A DNA stretch of 47,442 nt from Roseospira marina (lineage in GTDB: Bacteria > Pseudomonadota > Alphaproteobacteria > Rhodospirillales > Rhodospirillaceae): NCBI RefSeq assembly GCF_014197855.1, contig NZ_JACIGJ010000023.1, forward strand, positions 1-47,442, in the 5' to 3' direction. The notes below the pieces were generated by a model. That model did no database searches and was not told the DNA's origin. It saw only the letters and a program-made list of their open reading frames with translations. How positions within the stretch are numbered: the stretch's first letter is position 1; each line of letters opens with the position of its first letter. Shown here in pieces: positions 25,372 to 34,966 of this stretch. The position numbers and the translations under genes were made by a program.

Positions 25372-28300
25372 ATGATGTCCAAGCGCAAGTCCTCGTTTCC
25401 CATCGTCGGAGTTGGCGCTTCGGCCGGTGGCATCGCCGCCCTGAACACCTTCTTCGACCACATGCCACCGGACAGCGGCATGGCCTTCGTGGTCATCCTG
25501 CACCTGGACCCATCCCAGGCCAGCCGCGTGGCCGAGATCATCGCCACGCACACGGCCATGCCCGTGGTCCAGGCCGAGCAGGGGATGCCGGTCCAACCGG
25601 ACCGGGTCTACGTCATCCCGCCGGCCACCCTGCTGGGTCTGGGGGACGAGGCCTTCCGGCTGGAAGAGATGGACCCGGAGCGGGTGCGACGCCGCCCGGT
25701 GGACCATTTCTTCACGGCGGTGGCCGCGCTGCGCGGCGAGCGCGCGGTGGGGGTCATCCTGTCCGGCACCGGCAGCAATGGATCGGAAGGGATCAGCCGC
25801 ATCAAGGAAGCGGGCGGCCTGGTCGCGGTCCAGGCCCCCGAGACGGCGGAATACACGGGCATGCCCCGGCACGCCGTCGCGACCGGACTGGCCGATATCG
25901 TCCTGCCGGTAGAGGCCCTGCCGGACACAATCCGCCACGTGATCCTGCACGACCAACCCCTCGCGCCGACACTGGAAGGACCGGGACCGGCCGCCTCATC
26001 CGCGCCGCTGGACGGAATTCTGGCCGCCGTGCGCGCCGAGACCGGGCACGAATTCCAATGCTACAAGGACGCCATGATCGGCCGACGCGTGCAGCGCCGC
26101 ATGGGCCTGAAGGGCCTGCGGACGATCACCGATTATCTGAACCTCGTCCGCAAGGATCCCCAGGAAGTTTCAGCCCTGGCGCGCGACCTGCTAATCAACG
26201 TGACCAGCTTTTTCCGCGACCCGGAGGCCTGGGAAGACCTCAGGGCGCAGGTCATAGCGCCGATGGTTGCGGAGCGAGGCCCGGACCGGCCGATCCGCGC
26301 CTGGGTCGCGGGCTGCGCCACGGGCGAGGAAGCCTACACTCTTGCCATGCTGCTGATGGAGGCGGCCGAGGCGGCGCGAACATCCGTGTCCGTGCGGGTC
26401 TTCGCCACGGATGCCAGCGAGGACGCCCTGGCTGTCGGCCGAAACGGGCTGTATCCGGCCAGCGTGATCGAAACCCTGTCCCCCGGCCGCATCGACCGGT
26501 TCTTTTCACGGGAGGACGATGCCTTCCGGGTCCGTCCGATCCTGCGCGATGCCATCACGTTCGCCCCCCAGAACCTGCTGCGGGATCCGCCGTTCTCCCG
26601 AATGGACGTGGTCGTCTGTCGCAACGTGCTCATCTACCTCAAACCGGACATTCAACGGAAGCTGCTGGCGCTGTTCCAGTTCGCGTTGCGACAGGGGGGT
26701 GCGTTGTTTCTGGGCTCCGTCGAGACCGCCCTGGGCCTGGAGGATGGATTCGAAACGATCTCGAAGCGGTGGCGCATTCATCGCCGGACCGGACCGGTCC
26801 TGCGTGACGGGATCGAGTTTCCGGTCGTTGGCGGCCCATTGGCCGGGGGCAACGGCGCGGGGTCGATGGCGCGCGTCACCCCGGCAGCGCCGCGCCGCGA
26901 TCACAGCGATCTGGCGCGGCGCGTCCTGCTGGACCGGTTCGCGCCGGCCGCGGTGCTGACGGACCCGGACCTTCGCATTCTGTCGGTGCACGGCGACACC
27001 ACGCCCTTCCTGCGCCATCCGGACGGCGAACACACGCGCGACCTGACGCGGCACCTGCGCGATGCCCTGCCCCACACGGTGCGCAATCTGGCACAAAGAG
27101 CCCTGGCGCAGCAGCGGACACAAAGCGGTCAGGTCGTGATGACCACCGGGCAGGACCTGCACCAGGCGGTGACGGTGACCGTGGCTCCGATCCTCAGCAG
27201 TCATGACGATACGCTTCTGTTGACCACCTTTGATCGAATTGGCTCGCGCGAGACCGTGCCGCTTTGGGGTCCCCACCCCGGGGCAGCCCAGCCCTCCGCA
27301 GCCGACCAAGCCGACACGCCCGCCGTGCCGGACCCGGATCTTCTGGCGGCACAGGAACAAGTGCGGCTGACCGTGCGCCAGCTTGAAGGCACGAACGAGG
27401 ACCTGAAAGCCTCGAACGAAGAAATCATGACGATGAACGAGGAGCTCCAGTCCACAAACGAGGAACTGGAAAGCTCCAAGGAGGAATTGCAGTCTCTCAA
27501 CGAGGAGCTGAATACGGTCAACACGCAGCTTCAGAACAAAGTTCAGGAGTTGGAGAGCAAGAGCAACGACCTCAACAACCTTCTCAACAGCACCGATACC
27601 CCGACGCTCTTCCTGGATCGGGCCATGACCGTGCGCTGGTTCACACCCAGGTTGCGGGAACTGGTCGACCTGACGCCCGGCGACATGGGGCGCCCCTTTG
27701 CAAGCTTCGCCCGCAAAGTCATGGACGAGACCTTCGAGGCGGACGCCCGCGCCGTTCTGTCCACGCTGAGTCCCAGCGAACGACAGGTGCCCGGCACCCA
27801 GGGCAATCAGTGGTTCCTCCGGCGCATTCTCCCGTACCGGACCGAGGATGATCGTATCGACGGCATCGTGGTGACCTTCATCGACATCACCGAACGACGC
27901 CTCTACGAGCAGAGGCTTCAGTCGGCCAAAGACTTCGCCGAAGCGATCGTCGCGACCGTGCGCTCGCCCTTGCTCATCCTCGACCCCGAACAAAGGGTCG
28001 TGTCTGCGAACCCGGCGTTTTATAGCCACTTTCGGATCGCGCCGGGCCTGGCCAACGGGCGCGTCCTGTCCGAACTGGGCAACGGAGCATGGAGCATCCC
28101 TGACCTTGATACTCTCATGGCGGCCGTTCTACCGGCAAACAGAGAGGTGGAAGGCTTCGAGGTCGAGCACGATTTTCCCGGCCTTGGGACCTGCACCATT
28201 CTCATCAACGCGATGCGGCTGGACAGCATGGACCTGATCCTGGTGTCCATCGAGGACGTCACCCAGGACCGCTGGGCCGAAGAGCAGGGCCGTGAGCACG

Positions 28301-30537
28301 AAGCCCGTCAGGCCCTGCGGATCGAGTTGTCCGACCGTTTGCGTGACCTTTCTGATCCGGTCCGTGCCCAGGCCGTCGGATGCGAGATTCTGGCCCGAGA
28401 CCTTGATGCCAACCAGGCCATCTATGCCGAGATCGACCCCGCGCGCGACGAAACCATCGTCGCGCAAGACTGGACGGATGGCACGATCCCCAGCATGGCG
28501 GGGTCCCATCGGCTCAGCGATTTCGGATCGACCGTCATGGCCGACCTTCAGAGCGGCAGGACGGTTACCGTCGGTGACGTTCATGCAGACCCGGGCATCG
28601 GGGCATCGGGCGTGCCCCGCGTTTTCGCGGCGCGTTCAATCGTGGCCTTTCTGATGGTGCCCCTTGTCAAGGGTGACAGGCTGGCCAGCGTGCTCAGTGT
28701 CCACGTATCCAGGCCGAGACACTGGAGCCCCGGCAACGTAGCCCTCGTGGAGGAGGTGGCGGCCCGGATCTGGTCCGAGGTCGAACGCGCACGGGCAGAA
28801 GAGGCGCTCCGGGACAAGGAAGAACGTCTACGGCTTGCGGTCGAGGCGAGCAGCGGTGGGGTGTTCGCGTACGATTCTATCCGCGTGGATCCCCCCTTCG
28901 TCAGTGATCGGTGCGCCGAGATTCTTGGTGTGTCCCGCACCGCACAGCCGGATCGGGATCACCTTCAGGCATGGCTGCTGAACCGGATTCATCCCAACGA
29001 CACCGCCGAGGTGAAGGGTCGGGCTGCCGATCTCATCGACGGCGGGGCGGACAGATTGGACCTGGATTTCCGCGTTCGGCTGGCGAACGAAACGTGGCGC
29101 TGGGTCCGGGGCGTTGCACAGGCTGCGCGGCAGTCCGAGGAAGGCCCGGCCCGGCACATCACAGGCATTCTGTTCGATATCAATGCGCGCAAAACGATCG
29201 AGGAACGGCTCGCCCATCTGGCGTTGCATGACCCCCTAACAGGATTACCGAACCGGTCGCTGTTTTCCGACCGGCTCGAGACGGCCCTGACGCAGGCGCA
29301 ACGCCAAGGCAGCCGTGTCGCCTTGGCTCTGCTCGATATCGACAAGTTCAAGGCAATCAACGACACGCTCGGTCATGCCGCCGGCGATCATATTCTCCGC
29401 CAACTGGGCAGTCAGGGGCCGGCCGCCCTGCGGCCGCTTGACACGTTCGCGCGCCTGGGCGGCGACGAGTTCGCCGTGATCCTGCCGGACCTCGAGGCCG
29501 GCACGGGCGCCAGTCGCGTGCTTGACCGCTTCCTGGCCGGCCTTGATCTCCACGTGGGAGAAGGTGACCGGAAGGTCTCGGCGTCGATCAGCATGGGCGT
29601 GGCGATTTTTCCGGAGGACGGTGAAAACCAGGAGGCGCTATTCAGTCATGCCGACCTTGCGCTTTATCGGGCAAAGGGCGTTGAGGGCAACCAGATGCGG
29701 TTTTTCGAGCCGGGCCTCGGCGCCGAGGTCAAACGCCGGCGCACACTTGCGGACGGGCTGAAGCAGGCCCTTGAGGCCGACCAGTTCGAGGTGTACTACC
29801 AGCCGCTTCTTGACCTTCATCGCGGCAGCATCACCGGAACCGAGGCGCTGGTGCGCTGGAATCATCCCACGGATGGACTGGTCATGCCGGACGATTTCAT
29901 CCCGATAGCCGAAGAAACGGGGCAGATCGTTCCGCTGGGCGGGCGCGTTCTGGAGGATGCATTGCGGCAGACCCGTTTCTGGCGCAACGAAGGATTGGAC
30001 CTCAAGATTGCCGTTAACCTCTCGGCCAAACAACTAAGAAACAAAAAAATTCTTGAGGATATTGATGCTTGCCTCAGTACGCATGGCCTCGAACCCGAGG
30101 ACTTGGAGATCGAGCTGACGGAAAGTACTATTTTTCGCTATGATAGCCAAGAGACAGCGCGCTTTTTGGAAGGGGCTAGAAGCCGTCACTTCGCGCTGGT
30201 CATCGACGATTTCGGAACCGGTTTCAGTGCGTTCAGTTATCTGCACTACCTCCCCATCACCAAGATCAAGCTGGACCGGTCGTTCATTGCCACGATCAGC
30301 GATGCGGACCACGAGGCCCTGGTCGGCGGACTGGTGGACCTGGGCCATCGGCTTAGCTGCCGGGTCACGGGCGAGGGGGTCGAGACCGCCGAACAGCTGC
30401 AGTTCCTCCTCCGCGTTGGCTGCGACGAGGCCCAAGGGTTTCTGATTGCGCCTCCGACGCCGGCGGGGGAGGTGTCGGCTGTCGTGCGAGAGATCAACCG
30501 GCGCGGCGTGTCGGCGTTTCTGTCGGACGCGACGTGA
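25372..30537 (+). CDS. CheB-CheR-PAS-GAF-GGDEF-EAL hybrid signalling protein
   Basis: 1721 residues. The CheB methylesterase domain (~1-190) has GASAGG (Ser) and HLDPSQ (His), but the usual GTGSDG Asp is Asn here (GTGSNGSEG). The CheR methyltransferase domain (~205-475) has the SAM loop AGCATGEEAYTLA and the FATDAS motif. A linker leads to a long coiled coil (~659-743, repeated NEELQS units), then PAS (~745-850), PAS (~850-960), GAF (~990-1130) and PAS (~1145-1275). GGDEF (~1280-1445) has an intact GGDEF and an RPLD inhibitory-site motif five residues before it. EAL (~1460-1715) has TEALVRW, ELTES, DDFGTG and EGVE. It could link methylation-type sensing to making and breaking c-di-GMP. ATG ATG start after AGAGG. 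Confidence 0.93.
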   Translation: MMSKRKSSFPIVGVGASAGGIAALNTFFDHMPPDSGMAFVVILHLDPSQASRVAEIIATHTAMPVVQAEQGMPVQPDRVYVIPPATLLGLGDEAFRLEEMDPERVRRRPVDHFFTAVAALRGERAVGVILSGTGSNGSEGISRIKEAGGLVAVQAPETAEYTGMPRHAVATGLADIVLPVEALPDTIRHVILHDQPLAPTLEGPGPAASSAPLDGILAAVRAETGHEFQCYKDAMIGRRVQRRMGLKGLRTITDYLNLVRKDPQEVSALARDLLINVTSFFRDPEAWEDLRAQVIAPMVAERGPDRPIRAWVAGCATGEEAYTLAMLLMEAAEAARTSVSVRVFATDASEDALAVGRNGLYPASVIETLSPGRIDRFFSREDDAFRVRPILRDAITFAPQNLLRDPPFSRMDVVVCRNVLIYLKPDIQRKLLALFQFALRQGGALFLGSVETALGLEDGFETISKRWRIHRRTGPVLRDGIEFPVVGGPLAGGNGAGSMARVTPAAPRRDHSDLARRVLLDRFAPAAVLTDPDLRILSVHGDTTPFLRHPDGEHTRDLTRHLRDALPHTVRNLAQRALAQQRTQSGQVVMTTGQDLHQAVTVTVAPILSSHDDTLLLTTFDRIGSRETVPLWGPHPGAAQPSAADQADTPAVPDPDLLAAQEQVRLTVRQLEGTNEDLKASNEEIMTMNEELQSTNEELESSKEELQSLNEELNTVNTQLQNKVQELESKSNDLNNLLNSTDTPTLFLDRAMTVRWFTPRLRELVDLTPGDMGRPFASFARKVMDETFEADARAVLSTLSPSERQVPGTQGNQWFLRRILPYRTEDDRIDGIVVTFIDITERRLYEQRLQSAKDFAEAIVATVRSPLLILDPEQRVVSANPAFYSHFRIAPGLANGRVLSELGNGAWSIPDLDTLMAAVLPANREVEGFEVEHDFPGLGTCTILINAMRLDSMDLILVSIEDVTQDRWAEEQGREHEARQALRIELSDRLRDLSDPVRAQAVGCEILARDLDANQAIYAEIDPARDETIVAQDWTDGTIPSMAGSHRLSDFGSTVMADLQSGRTVTVGDVHADPGIGASGVPRVFAARSIVAFLMVPLVKGDRLASVLSVHVSRPRHWSPGNVALVEEVAARIWSEVERARAEEALRDKEERLRLAVEASSGGVFAYDSIRVDPPFVSDRCAEILGVSRTAQPDRDHLQAWLLNRIHPNDTAEVKGRAADLIDGGADRLDLDFRVRLANETWRWVRGVAQAARQSEEGPARHITGILFDINARKTIEERLAHLALHDPLTGLPNRSLFSDRLETALTQAQRQGSRVALALLDIDKFKAINDTLGHAAGDHILRQLGSQGPAALRPLDTFARLGGDEFAVILPDLEAGTGASRVLDRFLAGLDLHVGEGDRKVSASISMGVAIFPEDGENQEALFSHADLALYRAKGVEGNQMRFFEPGLGAEVKRRRTLADGLKQALEADQFEVYYQPLLDLHRGSITGTEALVRWNHPTDGLVMPDDFIPIAEETGQIVPLGGRVLEDALRQTRFWRNEGLDLKIAVNLSAKQLRNKKILEDIDACLSTHGLEPEDLEIELTESTIFRYDSQETARFLEGARSRHFALVIDDFGTGFSAFSYLHYLPITKIKLDRSFIATISDADHEALVGGLVDLGHRLSCRVTGEGVETAEQLQFLLRVGCDEAQGFLIAPPTPAGEVSAVVREINRRGVSAFLSDAT

Positions 30538-30754
30538 CCCTGCCTCGAACCGCGCCATGACATGGCGGGGCCGGCGCCTCGACCGGCGCCACGGTGGGGA
30601 ACACTAGGTGATCGAAGCCGCGCTAACCTCGATCAGCACGGCCCGTCCCGGCACCGTGTACCGTTTCCGCTCAAGATCATGGGGCCCGAACACCCGGGTG
30701 GACCATCATCCACCGGCACGGAAGCGATCTCGTGCCTGGAAGGAAACGCCCAAT

Positions 30755-31555
30755 ATGCACCATTTCGAGACTGGGGCCGTGTTTATCGCAAGGTCAACCT
30801 GGCGCCTCTTTGTGGCCGCGCTCCTTGTCTTTCTGTTCGTGTCTGTTTCTGTCGCCCAGGATCAGACCGGCTCGACTCCTGAGAATGCGCATGACCGTGC
30901 TTTTGGCGGAGGCTGGGACTGCGACGACGGGTACCGTCCGGAGGACGGGGCCTGCATCGCCATCGTTGTTCCCGAGAACGCGTTTGTCACCGGGCGTTCG
31001 TACGGCCCAGGCTGGGAATGTCGGCACGGTTTCACGGACATAGACGGGGTGATCTGTCGTGAAGTCATCGTTCCACCGAATGCGTTCCTGAAATCGACCG
31101 GCGAGGCTTGGGCCTGCGACCGTGGTTACAGGCGGGTACGCGACGGATGTGAGCCCGTCGAACGCCCCGAGAACTCGTTTCTCTCCAACGATGCCTATGG
31201 GGCCGGATGGGAGTGTGATCGCGGCTTTTCAAAAGAAGCGGGCGGATGCGTGACAATCAACGTTCCAGACAACGCCTACCTAACGAACAAGCGCTATGGC
31301 TCGCCATGGGCCTGCGACCGGGGGTTCGTGGAGAAGAACGGTCGATGTGCGCACATCGTGGTTCCGGACAACGCGTTTCTTGTGGGGGGTGAATTCGGGA
31401 CGGGTTGGCAATGCGAGCGCGGGTACGCGCAGGACGGAAACACATGCATCCTGATCGTTCCCCCGCAAAACGCGCACATTGATCGTTCGGGGAACCGCTG
31501 GGCCTGCAACAGGGGCTTCCGGATGCTGGGCGGACACTGCGTGTTGGCGCGTTGA
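30755..31555 (+). CDS. Secreted seven-repeat cysteine-rich protein
   Basis: 266 residues from ATG 30755 (AAGGAAA upstream); a longer start at 30608 lacks support. The signal peptide is FVAALLVFLFVSVSVAQ. The mature protein is seven tandem units of ~34 residues, pattern W-x-C-x-R-G-F/Y-(x)6-8-G-x-C-x-x-I-x-V-P-x-N-A-F/Y-L, with two cysteines each, presumably disulphide-bonded in the periplasm or outside the cell. Similar C-RGF/VPENA repeats occur in other proteobacterial exported proteins of unknown role as I recall. It is followed by the desaturase (76 bases) and transglutaminase genes, which suggests an envelope or surface-modification function. Confidence 0.75.
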   Translation: MHHFETGAVFIARSTWRLFVAALLVFLFVSVSVAQDQTGSTPENAHDRAFGGGWDCDDGYRPEDGACIAIVVPENAFVTGRSYGPGWECRHGFTDIDGVICREVIVPPNAFLKSTGEAWACDRGYRRVRDGCEPVERPENSFLSNDAYGAGWECDRGFSKEAGGCVTINVPDNAYLTNKRYGSPWACDRGFVEKNGRCAHIVVPDNAFLVGGEFGTGWQCERGYAQDGNTCILIVPPQNAHIDRSGNRWACNRGFRMLGGHCVLAR

Positions 31556-31630
31556 ATGCTTCATCGCGCGGGCAGAGACGTGGGCCGTGCGCGCCGCCGA
31601 CACACGACGCCTTGGAAACGGGAGGAAAGC

Positions 31631-32650
31631 ATGACCCAAAAAAATGACCTCCGCCAGGACACGACAGCGTTTCAGGCGCCCATCCTGGGCAAGAGCATCG
31701 TCCAGGTCGTCACCTCCTTTGGCGGGTTTTTCGCCACGTGCGCCGTGATGTATCTGGCGAACGCCGTATCCGTCTGGCTCGCCCTTGCGCTTGCGCCGCT
31801 GGCGGCCGGATTCCTGGTGCGCATCTTCATCATTCAGCATGATTGCGGGCACATGGCCTTCTTCCGCGGACGGCGCGCGAACGACGTGCTCGGGTTTGCC
31901 TGCAGTCTGCTGACGCTGGCCCCGTATCGGTCCTGGCGGCGGCAACACGCCGGGCATCATGGGGGCTGGAACGACCTCGACCGCCGTGACCGTGGGGCCG
32001 ACATCTATTCGTCCTGCCTGACCGTGGCCGAATACCGGGCGCTGCCCTCATGGCGACGCCTGTGGTATCGCACGACCCGGCACCCGATCGTCGCCAATGT
32101 TCTCGTGCCGCCCTTGGTCTTCATCGGCCTTTACCGATTTCCGTTCGATACGCCGAAAGCATGGCGGCAGGAGCGGCGCGCCGTTTTTGTCACCGATCTG
32201 GCTTTGGTGGCGATGTTCGGCGGGTTGGGGCTGCTGCTGGGGTTTGGCGCGGTCGCCGCCGTCCAGATCCCGGTCATGATCGCGGCCTCGATCATCGGCG
32301 TCTTCCTGTTTTCCGTGCAGCATCGGGGCGATACGGTGGTGTGGGCCCGACACAAGGACTGGGACTCGATCTCGGCGTCCTTGCAAAGCTCGAGCTACCT
32401 GCGTCTCCCGGCGGGTCTGCAATGGTTCACGGGAAACATCGGGTTTCATCACGTGCATCATCTGAACCTGCGCATTCCCAACTATCGGCTTCAGGAGTGC
32501 CACGAGGCCATCCCCGCGCTGCGGGGTGTTGTGCCCTTGTCCCTCGGCGACGGGTTCCGCGCCGTGCGGTCGGTCTTGTGGGATGAAGAGAGCGGCCGCA
32601 TGGTGACGCTCAGGCAGACAGACGCCATACGGCATGGAGACCGCGCTTGA
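31631..32650 (+). CDS. Fatty acid desaturase
   Basis: A 339-residue integral membrane di-iron enzyme. ATG 31631 follows GGAGG. The three histidine boxes are present: HDCGH (~residue 74), HAGHH (~110) and HHVHH (~275). Hydrophobic spans lie between them, for example TSFGGFFATCAVMYLANAVS, LALAPLAAGFLVRIFII and VPPLVFIGLYRF. It inserts double bonds into membrane fatty acids, adjusting fluidity under cold or stress. Its stop overlaps the TTG start of the transglutaminase gene, so the two are co-translated. Confidence 0.9.
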   Translation: MTQKNDLRQDTTAFQAPILGKSIVQVVTSFGGFFATCAVMYLANAVSVWLALALAPLAAGFLVRIFIIQHDCGHMAFFRGRRANDVLGFACSLLTLAPYRSWRRQHAGHHGGWNDLDRRDRGADIYSSCLTVAEYRALPSWRRLWYRTTRHPIVANVLVPPLVFIGLYRFPFDTPKAWRQERRAVFVTDLALVAMFGGLGLLLGFGAVAAVQIPVMIAASIIGVFLFSVQHRGDTVVWARHKDWDSISASLQSSSYLRLPAGLQWFTGNIGFHHVHHLNLRIPNYRLQECHEAIPALRGVVPLSLGDGFRAVRSVLWDEESGRMVTLRQTDAIRHGDRA

Positions 32651-33546
32651 GTGCCCTCACGGTCCGTCACCGCACCACCTACCACTATCGCGAACCGATG
32701 GGCTTCGGCCCGCATCGCCTGATGCTCCGGCCGCGCGAGAGCCGCACCGTGCGGCTTCACACGCACGACCTGGAGATCTCTCCGCCCGCTACCGTCACCT
32801 GGGCCCACGACGTCGCCGGCAACGCCGTGGCGACGGCCACGTTCCGAACTCCGGCGGACACGCTGGTCATCGACAGCCTCGCCACGCTGACGCTTGATGT
32901 CGAACAATGGCCGGTCTTCGAGATTGCCGCCTCGGCCGTCACGTATCCGTTTCTGCTCAGTGACGACGACATGACCGATCTGGGCCCGCTCCGGCTGCAG
33001 GCCTACCTCGACTCCGGGGGACATCTGCACGACTGGGCGCGGGGGTTCGTTGCCGGCCCAGCCACGGACACCCTGTCGCTGCTGAAGGATATCAGCAACG
33101 GCGTGGCCGCGCGGATCGCGTATGAGGCCCGGGACGAAGAGACCGTTCAGACCCCCGTCGAGACGCTGGCGCGGGGCCGGGGCTCGTGCCGCGATTTCGC
33201 GGTGCTGTTCGTCGATGCCGTCCGAAGCCTGGGGTTCGGCGCGCGGATCGTGTCCGGCTATCTGTACGACCCCGACTTGAACACCCTCGGGTCAGCCGAC
33301 AGCGGCTCGACCCACGCCTGGGCCGAAGTCTACGTGCCCGGCGCCGGCTGGATCACGTTCGATCCGACCAACCGCAGCGTCGGCGGGTTTAACCTGATAC
33401 CGGTCGCCGTGGCGCGCCACATCCGCCAGACCGCACCGGTTGCCGGCCGGTTCGTCGGCGCGGCCGCGGCCTGCAGCGCGCTGGAGGTGTCCGTATCGGT
33501 TGAGCCCTTGAACCGTCCAGCGGGTGCTGGAGGCGAGGTGGTGTGA
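32647..33546 (+). CDS. Transglutaminase-like cysteine protein
   Basis: A 299-residue protein with a TTG start overlapping the desaturase stop. The N-terminal bacterial transglutaminase-like domain begins LTVRHRTTYHYREPMGFGPH. The core has the catalytic triad Cys (GSCRDFAVLF, ~181), His (STHAWAEVY, ~223) and Asp (FDPTNRS, ~239). There is no signal peptide, so it is likely cytoplasmic. Enzymes of this class are often found near desaturases and cyanophycin- or peptide-ligase-like genes, and act as peptidases or amidases on unknown substrates. The triad is intact, so activity is expected. Confidence 0.9.
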   Translation: MSALTVRHRTTYHYREPMGFGPHRLMLRPRESRTVRLHTHDLEISPPATVTWAHDVAGNAVATATFRTPADTLVIDSLATLTLDVEQWPVFEIAASAVTYPFLLSDDDMTDLGPLRLQAYLDSGGHLHDWARGFVAGPATDTLSLLKDISNGVAARIAYEARDEETVQTPVETLARGRGSCRDFAVLFVDAVRSLGFGARIVSGYLYDPDLNTLGSADSGSTHAWAEVYVPGAGWITFDPTNRSVGGFNLIPVAVARHIRQTAPVAGRFVGAAAACSALEVSVSVEPLNRPAGAGGEVV

Positions 33547-33641
33547 TGCCGGCGGCATCTGACGATGACTGCGGGAGGGTCCGTGGCCGGCCTGTCCCCT
33601 GTGCGGAGAGCCTCCCACGCCGGGCCAGCGATGTCGCGCCC

Positions 33642-33910
33642 TAGGGCCTGTGGACAATTGGGGCACGGCCACGGTTGAGACGAAAACGGTCCGAGACAAG
33701 GAGCGAGGACGAAGGACATGCTGCGCATATTCGAGGACGAGCGACGCAGTCTTGGGCCGTTTTCGTCCAATCCCATAGGGACGGACCAGGGTTTCCCGCT
33801 GGCAGCGTCGCGGATGGCTTATGTGGAACCTGCCACACGGCGCCATCCGCTTCTTGCCAGCGAAAAACCCTGGTCCGCCGTGACCGCGCCCTAATTGTCC
33901 ACAGGCCCTA
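33642..33910. mobile_element. 269-bp MITE-like element with 18-bp perfect ends
   Basis: The termini TAGGGCCTGTGGACAATT (33642-33659) and its exact reverse complement (33893-33910) extend as an imperfect repeat (GGGC-CGG-CACGG) for about 35 bases. Two nested hairpins fill the inside: GACGAAAACGG (33679-33689) with CCGTTTTCGTC (33757-33767), and ACCAGGGTTT (33785-33794) with AAACCCTGGT (33865-33874). There is no transposase. The ends resemble IS5-family terminal repeats, and CTA/TAG or TA is the likely target. It lies at the 3' end of the matrixin gene and provides its stop. Confidence 0.8.
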
Positions 33911-34663
33911 ATCCGTCCGGCCGCTTTGCGGGCGCACACCGTAGAGCCTGACGATGCCGGCGATATCCCCGTCGGTCAGGGAATCGAGCTCCTCCTGATA
34001 GCTGTACGCCATCAGCACGCCCCGTGACCCCGGATGATCGAGGCCGACGGCATGTCCGATCTCGTGGGCCAGGACGCGGCTGAGTTCGAAGGTTCTGGTC
34101 GTATCGTCCGCCGTGCCGCCCGCCCGCCAGGTCGCCATGGGATTGAGGCAGACCGTGGCTTGACCAAGCCTCGCGAAGGACCGGCCCGCCACCGGCTCGG
34201 ACTGGATGTTGGTGTAGGCAACGCCGCGCGGCTCGGCCTGTGCGCCGATCACGATGTCCGATGTCTCTGGCGACGCCGCGCGCACGAAGGTGATATCGGC
34301 GGCGGACTGCCACAGGGCCAGGGCCGACGTCAGGCGTTCGGTGAACGTCGCCATATCGAGCCCCGCGCGGCTCAGCAGACCCTCCAGCCGGGTCATCGCC
34401 TTGCAGTTGATCGCGTCCGGATCCCGCCGCGCCTCCGTCAGAAGCGCGTAGCTGACCGTCGCACCGGACCCGAAACGCGGCGCACCCCACTTGATATAGG
34501 CGCCTTGCAGGCGGAGCAGGGTGAAGTCGCTCTCCGATCCCCTGGTCGGCTCCTGTCCCGCCTGGGCCGTAACCGCGACCAACGCCAGGGTCGCGGCGAC
34601 GATCGCCACCCGCGCCCGGCGCCATCCTGGGCGCCTGTCCACCATCTCAACTGGTTGTCGCAT
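33908..34663 (-). CDS. Secreted matrixin-type zinc metalloprotease
   Basis: A 251-residue protein starting at ATG 34663 after AGGGGAG. The signal peptide is in residues ~20-35 (VAIVAATLALVAVTAQAG). The metzincin site HEIGHAVGLDH (~200-210) with its third histidine and the Met-turn (LMAYSY, ~218) place it in the matrixin (M10A-like) group. It probably acts outside the cytoplasm on protein substrates. The C-terminus is short (YGVRPQSGRTD), and the TAG stop is the last three bases of the MITE repeat, so the original C-terminus may have been longer. A longer ORF upstream of this start is antisense to the PRC-barrel gene and is not used. Confidence 0.85.
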   Translation of the reverse strand: MRQPVEMVDRRPGWRRARVAIVAATLALVAVTAQAGQEPTRGSESDFTLLRLQGAYIKWGAPRFGSGATVSYALLTEARRDPDAINCKAMTRLEGLLSRAGLDMATFTERLTSALALWQSAADITFVRAASPETSDIVIGAQAEPRGVAYTNIQSEPVAGRSFARLGQATVCLNPMATWRAGGTADDTTRTFELSRVLAHEIGHAVGLDHPGSRGVLMAYSYQEELDSLTDGDIAGIVRLYGVRPQSGRTD

Positions 34664-34966
34664 TCCCCACTCCCCTGAATTCAGAGCCCGCGCCCAAGAC
34701 TGCATGCGCCGGGAATATGTCGAGCCTGCCCCACGCGAATGAAAAAACCGTTGAAAGGACAGGATCAGACGCCGGACATGAGTAGATTCCGAGGCTGCCC
34801 AAACCGCCAAAAACTTTGTATTCATTTGGAATAGGCCAGAACCCGCCTTCTCAAGGCGACAAAGGAAACCGTGAAAACGGCTCTGGCCCGGCACAGAAGG
34901 ATGGAAACGTCTCATGCGAACCGCACGGGGCCTTCTCTTTTCTTCGACGGAATGAAGGGCTGCAGC

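Noticed and set aside
26506-28029. 507-codon minus-strand ORF
   Set aside because: Antisense to the CheB-CheR hybrid gene; composition mirrors the real gene's codons.
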